The position numbers and the translations under genes are program-made. The notes beneath the pieces are model-generated. The model worked only from the letters and a program-made list of their open reading frames with translations. It did no database searches and was not told where the DNA came from. A stretch of 64,000 nt of DNA from Chlamydomonas sphaeroides (Eukaryota; Chlorophyta; Chlorophyceae; Chlamydomonadales; Chlamydomonadaceae), in NCBI GenBank assembly GCA_001662425.1, contig BDDC01000228.1, positions 2,188-66,187 of the forward strand, written 5' to 3'. This document shows positions 1 through 11,900 of this stretch, piece after piece. Each line of letters opens with the position of its first letter. The stretch's first letter is position 1.

Positions 1-83
1 GCCTGGGGGATTCCCATTATTGCAGCCCCGCTCCGCAGCCGTGGCCCCACCGCTGACCAGCCGCTCCGCCCCATGTGCCGCAG

Positions 84-3000
84 GGTGACACGAGGCGCCG
101 CCGTCGGCGCTGCCGCTGCCCCCCGGCGGTCGCAGCCGTCCACCCCGACGGCCGCCGCCCGCGGCTCCACCGCCGTCGGCGCGGGCGGCGGCGCGCGCCC
201 TTCGCCGGCGTCGCCGCCGCCGGCCCGCCGCCTCGGGCATGCGGTGCCGCGGCCGCCGCCGCTGCTAGCGGCGCCGCCAGGCCATGCCCATGCTGCTGGC
301 CGCGCAGCGGCTGTCAACCGGGGCACTGCTCTAGGTTGGCCCGGACACGGCCCGGACACGGCCCGCGCAGCCGACGGCGGCCGCATCGGGCTGTGGGGAC
401 ACCACTGCGCTGGGCCAGGGGCGGATGGAGCGCTGTCGGGCCGGGACGGGGATCGAGACCGGGGCCGGACGTTGGACCAGGACAGCTTTGGCGGCGCCGC
501 CGTCAGCGGTCCCGGCGGCGGTCCGCACGCCGCTCAGGTGCCAGCGGCGGCGGCGACGGCGGCGGCCCGCTGCAGCGCCTTCGCCACGGCCACTGGCGCT
601 GCCGCCGCCAGCGCCGTCCTTGCCGCCTGCACCGGCCAGGCGCCGGCGGTGCCGGCGGCGCCGGCGCTGCCGCGGCTACGCCTGCCTCCCTTGCCGCCGC
701 TGGCGCTGCATCCGCCGGCTGGCGAGGCCGAGCGGGGGCCCGCCTCAGCCCACCGGCGGCCCCCGGAGCTGCCGCTCACTGCGGCCGGCAGCGGCCCCTC
801 GCAGGCCCTGTCGGCAGCGCATGCCCGTCCTGGTGCAGCGCAGCCCCAGCCCGTAGGCACGCAGGCCCGGGCACTCCTTGCGCCGCCCCCCGTTCCCAGG
901 CCCCTGGCCCGAGCCCTGGGTGAGGCCCGCGAGCGGCACCGCGGCCGGCCCTGGGCATCCAACAGCAGCCCACGGCGTGCCGGTGCCGGCGCCGGAGGTG
1001 CTGCTGCGGCGGCGGCAGGGGCGGCTGCGGCGGCGGTGGCGGCGCGCAGCGGCTCGTCGCGGGCGCTGCTGCTGTCGCTGCTGGGCGCCGCGGGCGAGGA
1101 AGAGGAGGAGGCGGAGGGTGCGAGCGAGGGCGAGGCGGCGACAGGGGCAGGTGACGGCCCGGGCGGGCGGCGGCGCGGCCGCGGGGCGCCGGGGCTGCCG
1201 AGCGTCATGGTCGCGCTTGGGCCGAGCGAGCCGGAGATGGGGACAGGCGCGGCGGCGGTGCAGTGCAGCGGTGGCGCTGGTCGAGCTGCTGGCGGCGGCG
1301 GCTGGCGGTGGCTGCGGGAGGCGCTGCGTCTAGGTCGTGGCGCGCGGCAAGGCCACGGCGATGGGAACGGCAGAGGCGGCGGCAGCTCCGGTGGCAGAGG
1401 TGGCGGCTCGGGCGCTGGCGCCACGGGTGGCGACGGCGGCGGCGAGCTGCAGTCGGCGCTGCTGCCGCCGACGCCGCCCCGCTCCGCCCTACCGTCGGCG
1501 GCGGCCCCGGCGTCGCTGCCTGCCTCGCCGCCGCCATCGCAGGGAGGCGCCGCAGCCACCGGCCATGGGCCCGGTGGCCTGAGAGCGCTCGCGGCCGGGG
1601 CCGCAGCCGCAGCCTCCTCAAAGAGGGACGGCGCCCCAAGCGGCTGGCGTGGGCTGCGGCCGCGGCCGCGCCTGACCGCGACCAGCCTGCCGCCAACAGA
1701 GCTGACGGCGGTCGGCGCGGCGGCGGCGGCGGCGGCAGGCAGGGGCGTCGCGCAGCTGGTGGCGGCGGCGGAGGGAGCCCAGGAGCGATTTGGCGCCGAG
1801 GTGCTGGGGGCGGAGCTGGAGGGCGGCAGCATCACCTCGCTGGGTAGGGTTGCCGAGTGCCTTAGCTACTGATGTAGATGTGTGTGTGATAAAAGTATCC
1901 AGCTACTATGAGAGTCGATGCATTACGTTCTGGGTGGTGAGCTGCACGCCGCTGCGCGGCCCCCAGTGTCGGCGCTGCGCGCGCCGTGACACGGTCGGAT
2001 ACACAACACGGCTCTGCATGGGCGCTGCTGCTGGTGGCCGCCATGCCGGCTGCTAAGCGCACCCGCTCATCGCTCCACATGCTGCCCCTGCAGGCTCCGC
2101 CGCCGCCGGTCTGCCGCGCTGGTGGGAGGCGGCGCCGCTGCCGCCGCTGCGGCACACGCCCGCCGTGGCCGCCGCCGCGGAGCTGCTGCGCCGCCGCTCC
2201 ACGGGCCGCCGCGCCGTCGCCGGCGGCGCCGATGCCTCCACCGCCTCCGCCACACCGGCCAGTGCCAGGTGAATGTTGTGTGGGAACAGGCTACGATGCA
2301 CCACGTCAGCTCGGCCGCGGCAACAGCGCCAACGGCCCCTACCCACGGCACTGACCGCACATGCTCCTGTTGTCGTCTTGGCATGCCGGCCTTGCCGAAC
2401 CCCCAGCGGGAGTGCCTGCCCCTGCCTGGTCCGATCTGCCCCACTCGCCTGCACCCACTGCCCCTTTCGCACCCCGTGCTCGCGCAGCAACAGCCGGCCC
2501 ACGCGTGGCACGGCCGCCCGCGGCTCGGCCTCAGCGGCGCGCGGCGGCAGCGGCAGCGGCGGCGGCGACGGCTCCGCGCGGCGCCGACGTCGCGTCCGTG
2601 CAGCAGCGACTTCAGCCCGTGGCGCTGACGGCAGCGTCGGGGGCCTGATCTATCCAGGCACTGCGTTGGTGGCCGGCGGCGCCGCTGGGGCCCGGCCCGA
2701 GGGTGCCGCCGACGGCGCCGCCAGCGACGGCGGCGGCAGCTCTGTGGGCCCTGGCCGCCAGCTTAGCTGGGGCGGCGACACCGACGGCGGCGGCAGCGCC
2801 GGCGCGGAGGACGCTCTCGACCATGACTCATGCATGGATTTAGATCTCGACTCACAAAACCTAGACCTAGATCTGGGTGATCTGGATCTAGGCGGCAGGT
2901 TCGCGGACCTGGACCTGCACCGGCCGAGCGTGGGCCACCGCAAGACCATCAACGCCGTGCAGCTGTCGGACGGGCGCCTCACGTCCGTCATGGCGCAGCA

Positions 3001-6000
3001 CTACGCTGTACTCGTCACGGGAGTACGACAGCCGCTGTACGGTCCGTACAGCAGCGACGAAGAGCACGAGGGGCGGCGGGGCCGTGGCACGGGCGGCTGG
3101 CGGCGGCTGCTTCCTGCCTGGCTCCTCGGGCGTGGGCGCCGTGACCATGGCGGCGCTCCAGCCGACGCCGCCAGCGCCGGCGCCGATATCCTAACAGACA
3201 TTTCTAGCACCAGTCCCGAGCAACGGGCGCCCGAAGCCGCAAGCGGCACCCTGCCCCCCTGCGCCGCCGCGGCAGCCTCACCCGCTGCTGCCGCAGCCAC
3301 CCCGGCGGCCGCAACAAGCGCGGCTGCCGCCGTGTCCACGACACGCAACACCGTCTGCTTGGACGCTGACACAGCCGCCGGGCCCAGCGCAGCCCCTTCC
3401 GCCACCTCGGCTGCGGGCCCTCCCCGCGGCGGCGGCCGCCACCGCCGCTCCGCCTCCGCCGCCGCCACCGTGTGGGCCAACCAGGACCTCACCGCCGCCG
3501 CCGCCACCACCGCCACCGCCACGCCCGTCACAGACCACAGCGCGTCGCGCCTGCCCATGGCCGGCGGCGGCGCCTCGGCCCGGCGGCCGCCGCAGCCGCC
3601 GGCCGGAGTGGCTCAGTCGCCGCGGGTCCAGCGCGCGCTGCTCCTGGCGGCCCTGGCGGCGGCGGCGGAGCGCGCCTCTGCGACCCCGGTGGCGCCGTCA
3701 GCGGCCCGGGCGCTCGCGGCGCCTGCCGCTGTGACGCCCGGCGGCGGCGGCGGCGGCGGGGCTCCTGCTGCCGGCACCCTGACAGCCGCCACGGCCCCGC
3801 TGGGCCCGGCCTGGCGGCCTCGCCATCACCGCTCCGCTAGCGACCAGGGCCTGGCGGCGACGGCACTAGCGGCGGCGGCGGCGCCGGCCCAGCCTGACGC
3901 CGCCCCTCTGGGCATCCGTGGCGATGTGACCCCCGCTATGGCTGCGGTCGCGGCAACACGGCCGAGCCCTGTCGCAGCGGCCGCGACGCCGCCGGCGCTC
4001 TCGGCGTCCCCACACACGCCCTCACGGCGGCGGCCGTCCGGGCCAACTCCTGAATGCAAGTCATCCGCATGGGGTACCTCAGGGCCCTTGGCCGCGGCGG
4101 CGGCGCTCCCGTTGTCGCCGCCGTCAGCCGCACCGCAGCGGCCGCGGCCGGACGCTGACCACGCCAACGCAGCGCAAGTGGCGCAGGCGGATCGCCTCGT
4201 TACGTCGAGCGCTGCCGCTGCCGCCGACACCATAGATGGCGCCGCCGACAATGACGCTGTTGCCGATGCTGACGGGGCAACAGCCCGTGGCGCCGCGCGC
4301 TGGGCCTTTGTGCGGTCCGCCGTCGCCTCCGGCGCCGTGGCGGCGCTGCCCGCCAGCCCGTCGTACTGCTGCGTGTCCGCCACCTTCGTACGGCTGTTCC
4401 CCGAGGACTTTGACCGCGCCGTGCCCGTGATCAACCACCGGGCGGTTGACGTGCTGCTGCGGCAGTTGGACGAGCACGTGGCGCAGTACGAGCAGGCGAG
4501 TACGGCACTGCATTCATCCGTCCTGGCCTTCGTGGCAGCCGCGTGCCGCGTCCTGCCCCTGCCCCAGCAGCCCAAGCCACCTGCCTTCCCAGCACCAGTT
4601 GCAATTCGCCCACGCCGGCCCTCGCTGCCACACCTACCTAAGCTACCTGCTCTGCCTCGCCCCCGCCGCCCTCAGGCCCGCGAGCACCTCCGCCGCACCG
4701 GCCAGCGCCTGGTCGGGCCCGTGGGCCCCGCGCCGCTGTGGGGCCTGTGCTGCGGCTGCGGCCCGCGCGGGGACAAGCTGCGGCACCACCGGGCCAAGAT
4801 CGCGGAGCTGCGGGAGCAGGCGCGAGCGTGCCGGTGGCTGGCGGCTGGCTGCGGCTAGCTTGGGGGAGGGAGGCGTTAGTGGCGGGACGGGCGGTCATGC
4901 GGCGTTAGTTGCAGCAAGCGCACAGCCACCCCCCACGCGAGGCCCGCATGCAGCCCTCCTCCCTCGCCCTGACGCCTGCCACCGGCCTTTGAGCCAACCT
5001 GAAGGTGCTGTCGCCTCCCTCCTGGGCTCCTGCCGATGGTGCCAGGTGTCCGCCGCGCGCGCCGCCGCCTTCGCCGCCCGCGCCGGCACCGGCTCCTGGC
5101 TGGTGTTCTTCCGCAGCCAGCGCGCGGCGGCCATGGCGGCGCAGTGCGCCATATTCGCGGAGCGGCGCCCGGGCGGGCAGGCGCAGGAGCAGGGCGGGCA
5201 GGGCGAGGAGGGGCTGCTGGGCAGCTACTTTGAGGTGGCCGACAGTTGGGACCCACTTGGATACATTCAATTATGCTGCATGTTTGATAGTCTGCTGCTG
5301 GTACCATTCCATACCTTGGGCCATGCGGGAGCCTGCCTGCCGCCACACCACAGCGCCCTCCGCGTCCCAATGCCCGCCCCCACCCCGCCCCACACCACCC
5401 AGGTCCGCCCCGCGCCCGGCCCCGATGAGGTCAACTGGTCGGCCCTGTGGCTCAGCCCCCGCCAGCGCGCGCTCCGTGCCGCCCTCGCCCGGCCCCTGGC
5501 CCTGGCGCTGCTGCTGGCCATCCCCGTGGGCCTCTTCTCCGGCGGCCTGCAGCAGCTCAACCACCTGCTGTGCCCGCAGCCAGGGCCCGCCGCCGCCGCG
5601 GCCGCGGCCGAGACGGGGCCTGCCGCCGGCGTGGCGGCTGCGGTGTGGCCCTGGTACTGCGGCCAGGCCAGCGGCTGGTCGCGGCTGCTGCAGCGGCTGG
5701 CGGTGGGGTGGCTGCCCACGCTGCTGCTGAGCCTGTGGCAGGGCATGGTGCTGCCGGTGGCCAACTGGTGGATCATACAGGTAAGGGGTGCCATAGATCT
5801 GGATCTTGCTCAAGATATAGATCTAGACCTGGATCTGGATCCGTATCTGGACCTAGATCTGGATCTAGATCTGGATTTAGAGCTGTGGTGTGACGTGGGG
5901 CCTGGATTGGACCCTGGGCCCGCTGCAGCTGTGTGAGCGCGGCCTGGCAACCAGGGCAGCGGCCGCCTGTGCCAGTGCCGCCGGCCCAGGCCAAGGGTTG

Positions 6001-8257
6001 CCCGAGATGGGGGCGCTGTCGTGCATAGCGCACACAATCACAGCGCCAAGGTGACGCCATGCCTCAAGCCCCGAACCCCAACTGCCCACCCCTCAACCCA
6101 CTTCCCCCATCCCCTCCCTCCCTCCCTCCCCGCCCCTCCCACCCGCCCCTCAGTCCGGCGGCCTGGTGCTGTCGCTGTCCGCCGCCGACCGGGTGGTGGC
6201 GGGGCACCTCTTCCTGTACGGCCTGCTGAACGCATTCCTGGGCGGCGTGGTGGGCAGCGCACTGGTCACGGTGCGTGCGGCCACCACCCGGGGACACGCA
6301 AGGGGAGGATGTTGGACACTGCATCCTGGCCTCCACCCTTCCCAAACCTCCCACCCACCCACCCGCCCATCGCCGCTCTCCGCCCCTCACCTCCACACCC
6401 ACCCTCTCGCCCTCCGGCCTCCTGTCTCCCGCCTGGATCTCCGCCTCCCCCCTGCCGATTCCCAAACTTTCCCCCCACCCCACCCCACCCCCTCGCGCCG
6501 CAGTCGCTGCGCACCGCGCTGTCCGCCGGCCCCTCCGCCGCGCTGTCGCTGCTGGGCACCTGCCTGCCCGCCTCCTCCAACTTCTTCCTGGCCTACCTCG
6601 CCTTCCGCGCGCTGGTGGCCACCCCGCTGCGGCTGCTGGTGCCGCACGTGGGCGTGCGGCTGTGGCTGCTGCGGAGGTACTGCCGAGTGCGGCCGTGGGG
6701 AGGGTTGGGGGCGGGGAGGGGGGTGGGGAGGGGGCTGGGGGTAGATAGGGAGGGTGTGGAGGCGGAGGAGGGGGAGGAGGAGGGCGGAGAAGGGGGCTGG
6801 AGGGCGCGGGTGAGTGGGAGCGGGAGCGGGGTCAGGGATGCGGGGGATGGAGGAGGTGACCAGGAGGGCCGCAAGGCGCGGCGGCAGCTCGCGGGCAAGG
6901 GCCCGGTCCTGGGCGGCGGCGGCGGCGATGGCGGCGACAGCAGTGGTGGCGGCGCGAGGGGTGCGGCCGAGGAGGACGAGCCGCGGCGGCGGCGGCGGCT
7001 GCCTGTGCGCGGCTGCCTGCTGCCGGCGTGCGGCGGTGAGCCGGGCGAGCGCGAGGCTGCGGTCATGAGCGGCCCCGTGTCGCCCCGCTACGGCTACGAG
7101 GTGAGCCGGGGCTGGGGCCAGCAGCTGGGGGCGGCACCGGCCTGCAGGCAGCCGGCCGCAGCCAATCGGCCGCAGCGCGTGTCGGCCCCGAGCGCCCCAC
7201 ACTGGCCGAGCGCACCGTGCCGGGCAGCTGCGGCCCGTGCCCCGTGCCCCCCGCCACGCCCCACTGGATACACGCCCCTGGATACACGCCCCACCAACCC
7301 CAGGTGGGCATGCTGCTGCTGGTCTTCCTCATCGCCGCCTGCTTCCTGGTGGTCGCTCCGCTGCTGCTGCCGCCCGCGCTGGCCTGCCTTGCCGGCTCCT
7401 GGCTCTTCTGGCGCCACGCGCTGCTCTACGTCTACGTGCGCCAGTGGGTGCGGGCTGGGGGCGGGGTGGCCGGGGCGATCGCGCAGACATGGCTGTGCCG
7501 CAGGGGCCGCGACGCCGTGCACGCGCCCGCTACGCTGCCGTCCGGCCTCTGCTCACTGCCCTGCACCTTCCCCGCCCGCTAACCAGCCGCCAGCTGGCCG
7601 AGTCGCTGAACCGCCGACTATGGACATCTCTCATGACCCCCTTTCTCCTTCCCTCCCTCCCCCCCGTTCCCTCCCCGCCCCTCCCTCCCCAGGTACGAGG
7701 GCGGCGGCACCATGTGGCCCGACCTGCTGTTCAGCCGCCTGGTGGGCGTGCTGGGCGCGGGCGCGGCCTTTGCGGGCGCCGCGCTGCTGGCGGCGGGCGG
7801 CACGCCGCAGGGCGTGCTGCTGCTGGCCGCGGCGCCGCCGGCGCTGCTGCGCTTCGCGCGCCGCTGCGCCAGGAGGTGCGGCCCAGGGGCGGGCCCCAGG
7901 CTGGCCGCGGCGCCGCCTGCGCCCCCTTCCCCATCGCGCCCGACGGTTGTGCAGGGGAAAGGACGAGGACGCGTTACAGAAACGCCACGCACGCAGCGCA
8001 GGCCGCCGCCACCACCGCTCCGCTCCCTGCCGCGACCAACGTCCTGCTTCCCTCCCGCCTGCCGCCTTGCCCTCCCTCTCCTCAGGTACGGCGGCGGCGA
8101 GGCGGCCATGCCCCTGGAGCTGGCGGCGGCCGCGCCCGCCGCCTCGGTGGACCCGTGGGTCTACATGCCGCCGCCGCTGCACTGCCGGGCGCAGGGCTGG
8201 CACCCCGACTGGGCCGTGCCTTGGCGCGGCTGGAACCTGCCGCCGTACGGGCTGTAG
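84..8257 (+). CDS. OSCA/CSC1-type stress-gated cation channel, 5' partial
   Basis: Multi-pass membrane protein of the OSCA/CSC1 (DUF221, RSN1_7TM) family, whose members are hyperosmolality- or stretch-gated cation channels. Exons: 84-1843, 2094-2268, 2488-4819, 5046-5234, 5403-5780, 6154-6270, 6504-7100, 7304-7443, 7693-7875, 8086-8257; phases agree at every junction, giving about 2014 residues. The first ~650 residues are Ala/Gly/Pro-rich and disordered. The cytosolic domain is recognisable in pieces: AQHYAVLVTGV near 2990, LLRQLDEHVAQYEQA near 4460, WGLCCGCGPRGDKLRHH near 4740 and TGSWLVFFRSQRAAAMAAQ near 5090. Pore-domain helices follow in 5403-7875, including NWWIIQ, LPASSNFFLAYLAFRA and a YEGGGTMWPD motif. 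About 445 residues of low complexity split the cytosolic domain. The three N-terminal helices usual in the family are not seen; they may lie upstream. The 6504-7100 exon may hide an intron. Family call is firm; the 5' structure is inferred. Confidence 0.82.
2836..2891 (+). repeat. GATCTG-type hexamer repeat in coding sequence
   Basis: AT-richer patch of GATCTG/GACCTA hexamers that reads in frame as alternating Asp-Leu (DLDLDL-like) just before the start of the channel's cytosolic domain. A longer block of the same hexamer sits in an intron of the same gene at 5794-5880. Confidence 0.7.
5794..5880 (+). repeat. Intronic GATCTG/GATCTA hexamer array
   Basis: About 14 degenerate copies of GATCTG, GATCTA or GACCTG begin 13 bases after the GTAAGG donor of the intron at 5781-6153 in the channel gene. 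Confidence 0.8.
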
Positions 8258-8944
8258 CGCGGGGGCGAGGGTCTGTTCGGTTGTAGGACAGCAATGGAGC
8301 AACACGCACGGCAGCGAGGGTGTGTTAAAGTGTTGAACAGAACCCCACACGTGGCACAGCAGGCCCTGGGTGTGTGTGTCGCGTCGTGGCGTGCGGGGGC
8401 TCTGCCCAGGGGCGGTGTGCGGTGTCGTGCGGCTTCCTCGACCGGCGAGAGTCCAGGAGGAGGAGCCAGGGTGGAGCACAGTGAGGCCCGCAGAGCAGGG
8501 GCCGTGAGGCAGCGGGCGCGGGCAGGACGACGGGCTGTGGAGGCGCCATGGGGGCGCCATGGAGGCGCTGGTGCAGCTGGGTGTGAAGTTGTGCGCCTTG
8601 CGGTACCTAAAAAAACGGCCCGCCGAGGCTCCTGGACGTGGAGGGTTGAAGCGGACAGGAGAGGCGCTGCGGATAGCAGATGGCGGATTGCGGACGGCGG
8701 GTTCCTCAGGGAGGGCCATGTGGCCAGCGGCCGGGTGCGGCGGCTCCAGGGCCTCTGGCCCCGACGCCGGCCACGGGGGCCCTCACGCTCTTCGAAAGCC
8801 GGCCCTGGCACCTGCCGTCCGCCCCAGCTACCACGCACTTCGCGAGGCGAGCACCCGGAGCCACGCGCTCCCACAGCCAACACCCGGCACCTCCACCACC
8901 ACCCTCACATCTTCACTACGAATACCACGGCCCCACTAGCCCCA
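8258..8944. other. Convergent 3' intergenic region
   Basis: It separates the stop of the channel gene from the stop of the RAP gene on the other strand and must hold both 3' UTRs. I found no convincing coding frame and no TGTAA, the poly(A) signal common in volvocine algae; a TGTTAA lies near 8321. Confidence 0.6.
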
Positions 8945-11900
8945 TCACGGGACAGCGCTGCCCAGCCGCTTGCGCGGCGGCGTCGTGACGGCGGCGCCGC
9001 CTTGCAGCAGCGCCCGCCGCAGCAGCGCCGCCAGTGTCGCGCGCTGCTGCTGCGGCGAGCGCTGCTCCCGCCACACACGCTCGCGCAGCACCGCCACCCG
9101 CCAGCCCAGCCCCGTCAGCAGCCGCACCCGCACCGCCGAGCCGCCGGTCAGCAGCCAGCGCGAGTTGCGCACCGCGCCGGGCGGCGGCGGCGGCGCCGCC
9201 GCCGTCGGCGGCGCGGCGGCGCCGGGCGTGCCGCCGTCGCGCTGCAGCGGGCACAGCTCTAGAGCGACGCGTACCGTGCGCCGCCGTTGCTCCGCCGCCG
9301 CCGCCGCCGGTCCGTCAGCTTCCTCCGACACCGCCGCCGCCGCCGCTGGCGGCTTCTCCGCCAGCTCGATTTCCAACGCCACGTCAACCGCCATCGCGCC
9401 GTCACACACCACGACCCGCGTCCGCACGCTGACGGCGGCGCCAGACAGACCCAGCCCTCCCAGCCCCAGCTCCCGAAGCGCCCTCGGCGGCGCAGCCAGC
9501 AGCTCCCGCACCGCCGCCGCCAGCTCCTCCGCCCAGCCGCCCACCGCCGCCGAGCGTGCACGCGCCGCCGCCGCCAGCGTGTACGCCACCGACGGCGCCG
9601 GCAGCCGCCGCAGTTCAGTGCGGAGCGCCGGCAGCAGCGGCGCCACGGCGGCGGCGGCGGCTCGCGGCGGCCGCCAGGCGAAGGCAGAGCCAGCGGCGCC
9701 GCCGGCCGGCTGCCAGGCCAGCACCGCCGCCGCCGCCAGGAGCTGCACGTGCTCGCTGCCAGCGTCGGAGCCGGCGGCGGGCCACGCCCGCGTAGGCGCC
9801 GCCGCCAGCGCCCGCAGGTATTCGCATAGCGCCGCCAACAGCTCCGGCAGGGCTGGCGGGCCGCCGACAGCAGCGGCGGCGGTGCCCGGGCCGCCAGTTG
9901 CGGCGGCGGCGCGCGCTGCGCCGGCCGCGCCGCCGAGGCCGCCGGTGAGGGCCAACAGGGACCAGGCCAGGGCTGCGCGCTGCGGCAGGCTGAGTCGCGG
10001 CCAGGCGGCGGCGCGCAGGCCGTGCAGCGCCGCCAGCAGCCCCGGGGGGCGGAACTGCAGCTGGCCGCAGGCGGCGGCCACCTGCGGTTGGCGGTTGGCG
10101 GTTGGCGGCAGGTGCGGGTAAATGTTGGTTGGCGCGCTAAAACTGCTGCTGTGGGGCAGGCGCGGTGCCGCTCGTGCGACGTGCAGTGGTGGTGGGTCCT
10201 GCAGCATGCGGCAGTCAGCTGTACGGCTGTACGGCTGTACAGCAGTCGCACCTGCAGTGCGAGCGCCGGCGGCGCAGCGACCGCGGTCGCAGCCCCGGCG
10301 GCGCCGGCGGCGGCGCCGCGGTCGGCGGCGGCAGCGGTCGACGGCGCGCTGCCTGGCGGCCGCGGGCGCAGTCCGAGCGCGTCGGCCGCGGCCGCCCGCA
10401 GCAGCGGCGTGTTGCGGTGGCTGAGCGCCGCGATCGAGGCGAGCAGCGAGGCGCGCTGCCAGGGGGTGGCCTCGCAGTCCAGCGCCAGCAGCCGCTCGCA
10501 CTGCGGGGCGCCCGGGGCGGGGGCGAGGGGCGCCAAAGAGCGGGGCCTTGGGTGCGGTTTGGAGCGACGTGGCATTGGTCGGCGGCATGGCACGCGAGCA
10601 GCACGCCGGGCGCCTAGCTGGCAGCGTCGGCAGCGAGCGAGCGAGCGAGGCCGTGCATTCGGCCCGCCCCCCCGGGGGCGCAGCAACGCCAGGGCCGGCC
10701 TCCCTGCGGTCCGTCGCTCCCGGTGCCCCGCCACCTGCTGGCGGTCCACATCCGTGGTGGGGTCCTGCCCCACACTGCCCTGCCCCGCCCTGGCAGCCCA
10801 GCCGCTGCCGTGGCTCACCGAGCCGCGCAGCAGCAGGCCGTGGTAGTGGCCCGCGGCAGCGTAGGCCGCAGCCAGGCGCACGACCTCGCCCGGGCCCAGC
10901 GCCTGGCGGGTGCGGCCAGGGGGCGGGTGGGGGAATCAGGGCCGGCCGGCGGACGTGGGGTACGTGACTGTCAGCTCGTCCCGTGTGGCGTGTCATGGCC
11001 CCGGGGGCGGGGAACTCGGCGTTAGTCGTGCCACGCCGCCCCGGGCAGCGCTGGGCGGTGTGTTCAGAAATAAGTATAAGTATAATAGAAATAAGTATAA
11101 GTATAATAGTGTGTGGGCGCTTGGCCGAGCGCGTGTCTGGGGCTCGTAGCAGCGGTCTGGTAGCGGCCAGGCGCTTCTTGGGCGCGTCAGCCGTCAGGTG
11201 CTGCCGCTGATCTCGGGGCGGCGGGCGGGTGGGCGCGCGGCACCCCCCCCCGCGACCCACCTCCAGGCGGCGCCAGCCAGGCAGGGTGGCCACCACAGCC
11301 GCCGCCGTGAAGAGCGGGCGGTGGTGGAAGCGCAGGCCAGCGGCCAGGGCATGGAGCAGCGTCACCATCTGAGGTGGGGGGCGGGCGGGAGGCAGGTAGA
11401 TGGAGGGAGGCGGGGGCGGGCAGGGGCGCAAGGAGAGTGGTGCGGCTGGCGCAGCGAGCGGCGGGGCATGCGCCCCGGCTCGCGCAGCCGCTGCCATGGG
11501 TCCCGTGCCAGCGGCCCCACCTGCTGCCCGGTGGTGTTGGCCATCTGGTTGCGGGCCGCCTCCGCCAGAGCCGTCAGCCAGGCCACGTCACGGATCTGCA
11601 GGGGCCGCGAGGCGCCGTATCTTGTCGGGTCTTGTCAGGTACCGATGTGTCGCCTGACGCGCGCGCGTCGTTGTCCGCCGCTCAACGCCGCGTCACATGA
11701 CAGTTCATGCGCTCTGGTCGCCCGACGCATGGCAGCCAGAGGGCGACGGCTGCCGAAGGCTATGCGCAGTTGGGACGATTGGGCGCCGCACGCAGCGCCA
11801 GAGGCGCTCAGAGCCAATCGTGCAGCGCACCCTAAACTGCCCTCCCCTTCCCTTCCTGCCCTTCCCTGCCCTGCCCCGCCCTTCCCGTCCCTCACCTGCA

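Noticed and set aside
534..1835. 433-residue open frame on the minus strand
   Set aside because: It is antisense to the channel gene's first exon, whose plus frame splices in phase into the next two exons; the minus frame has no such continuity.
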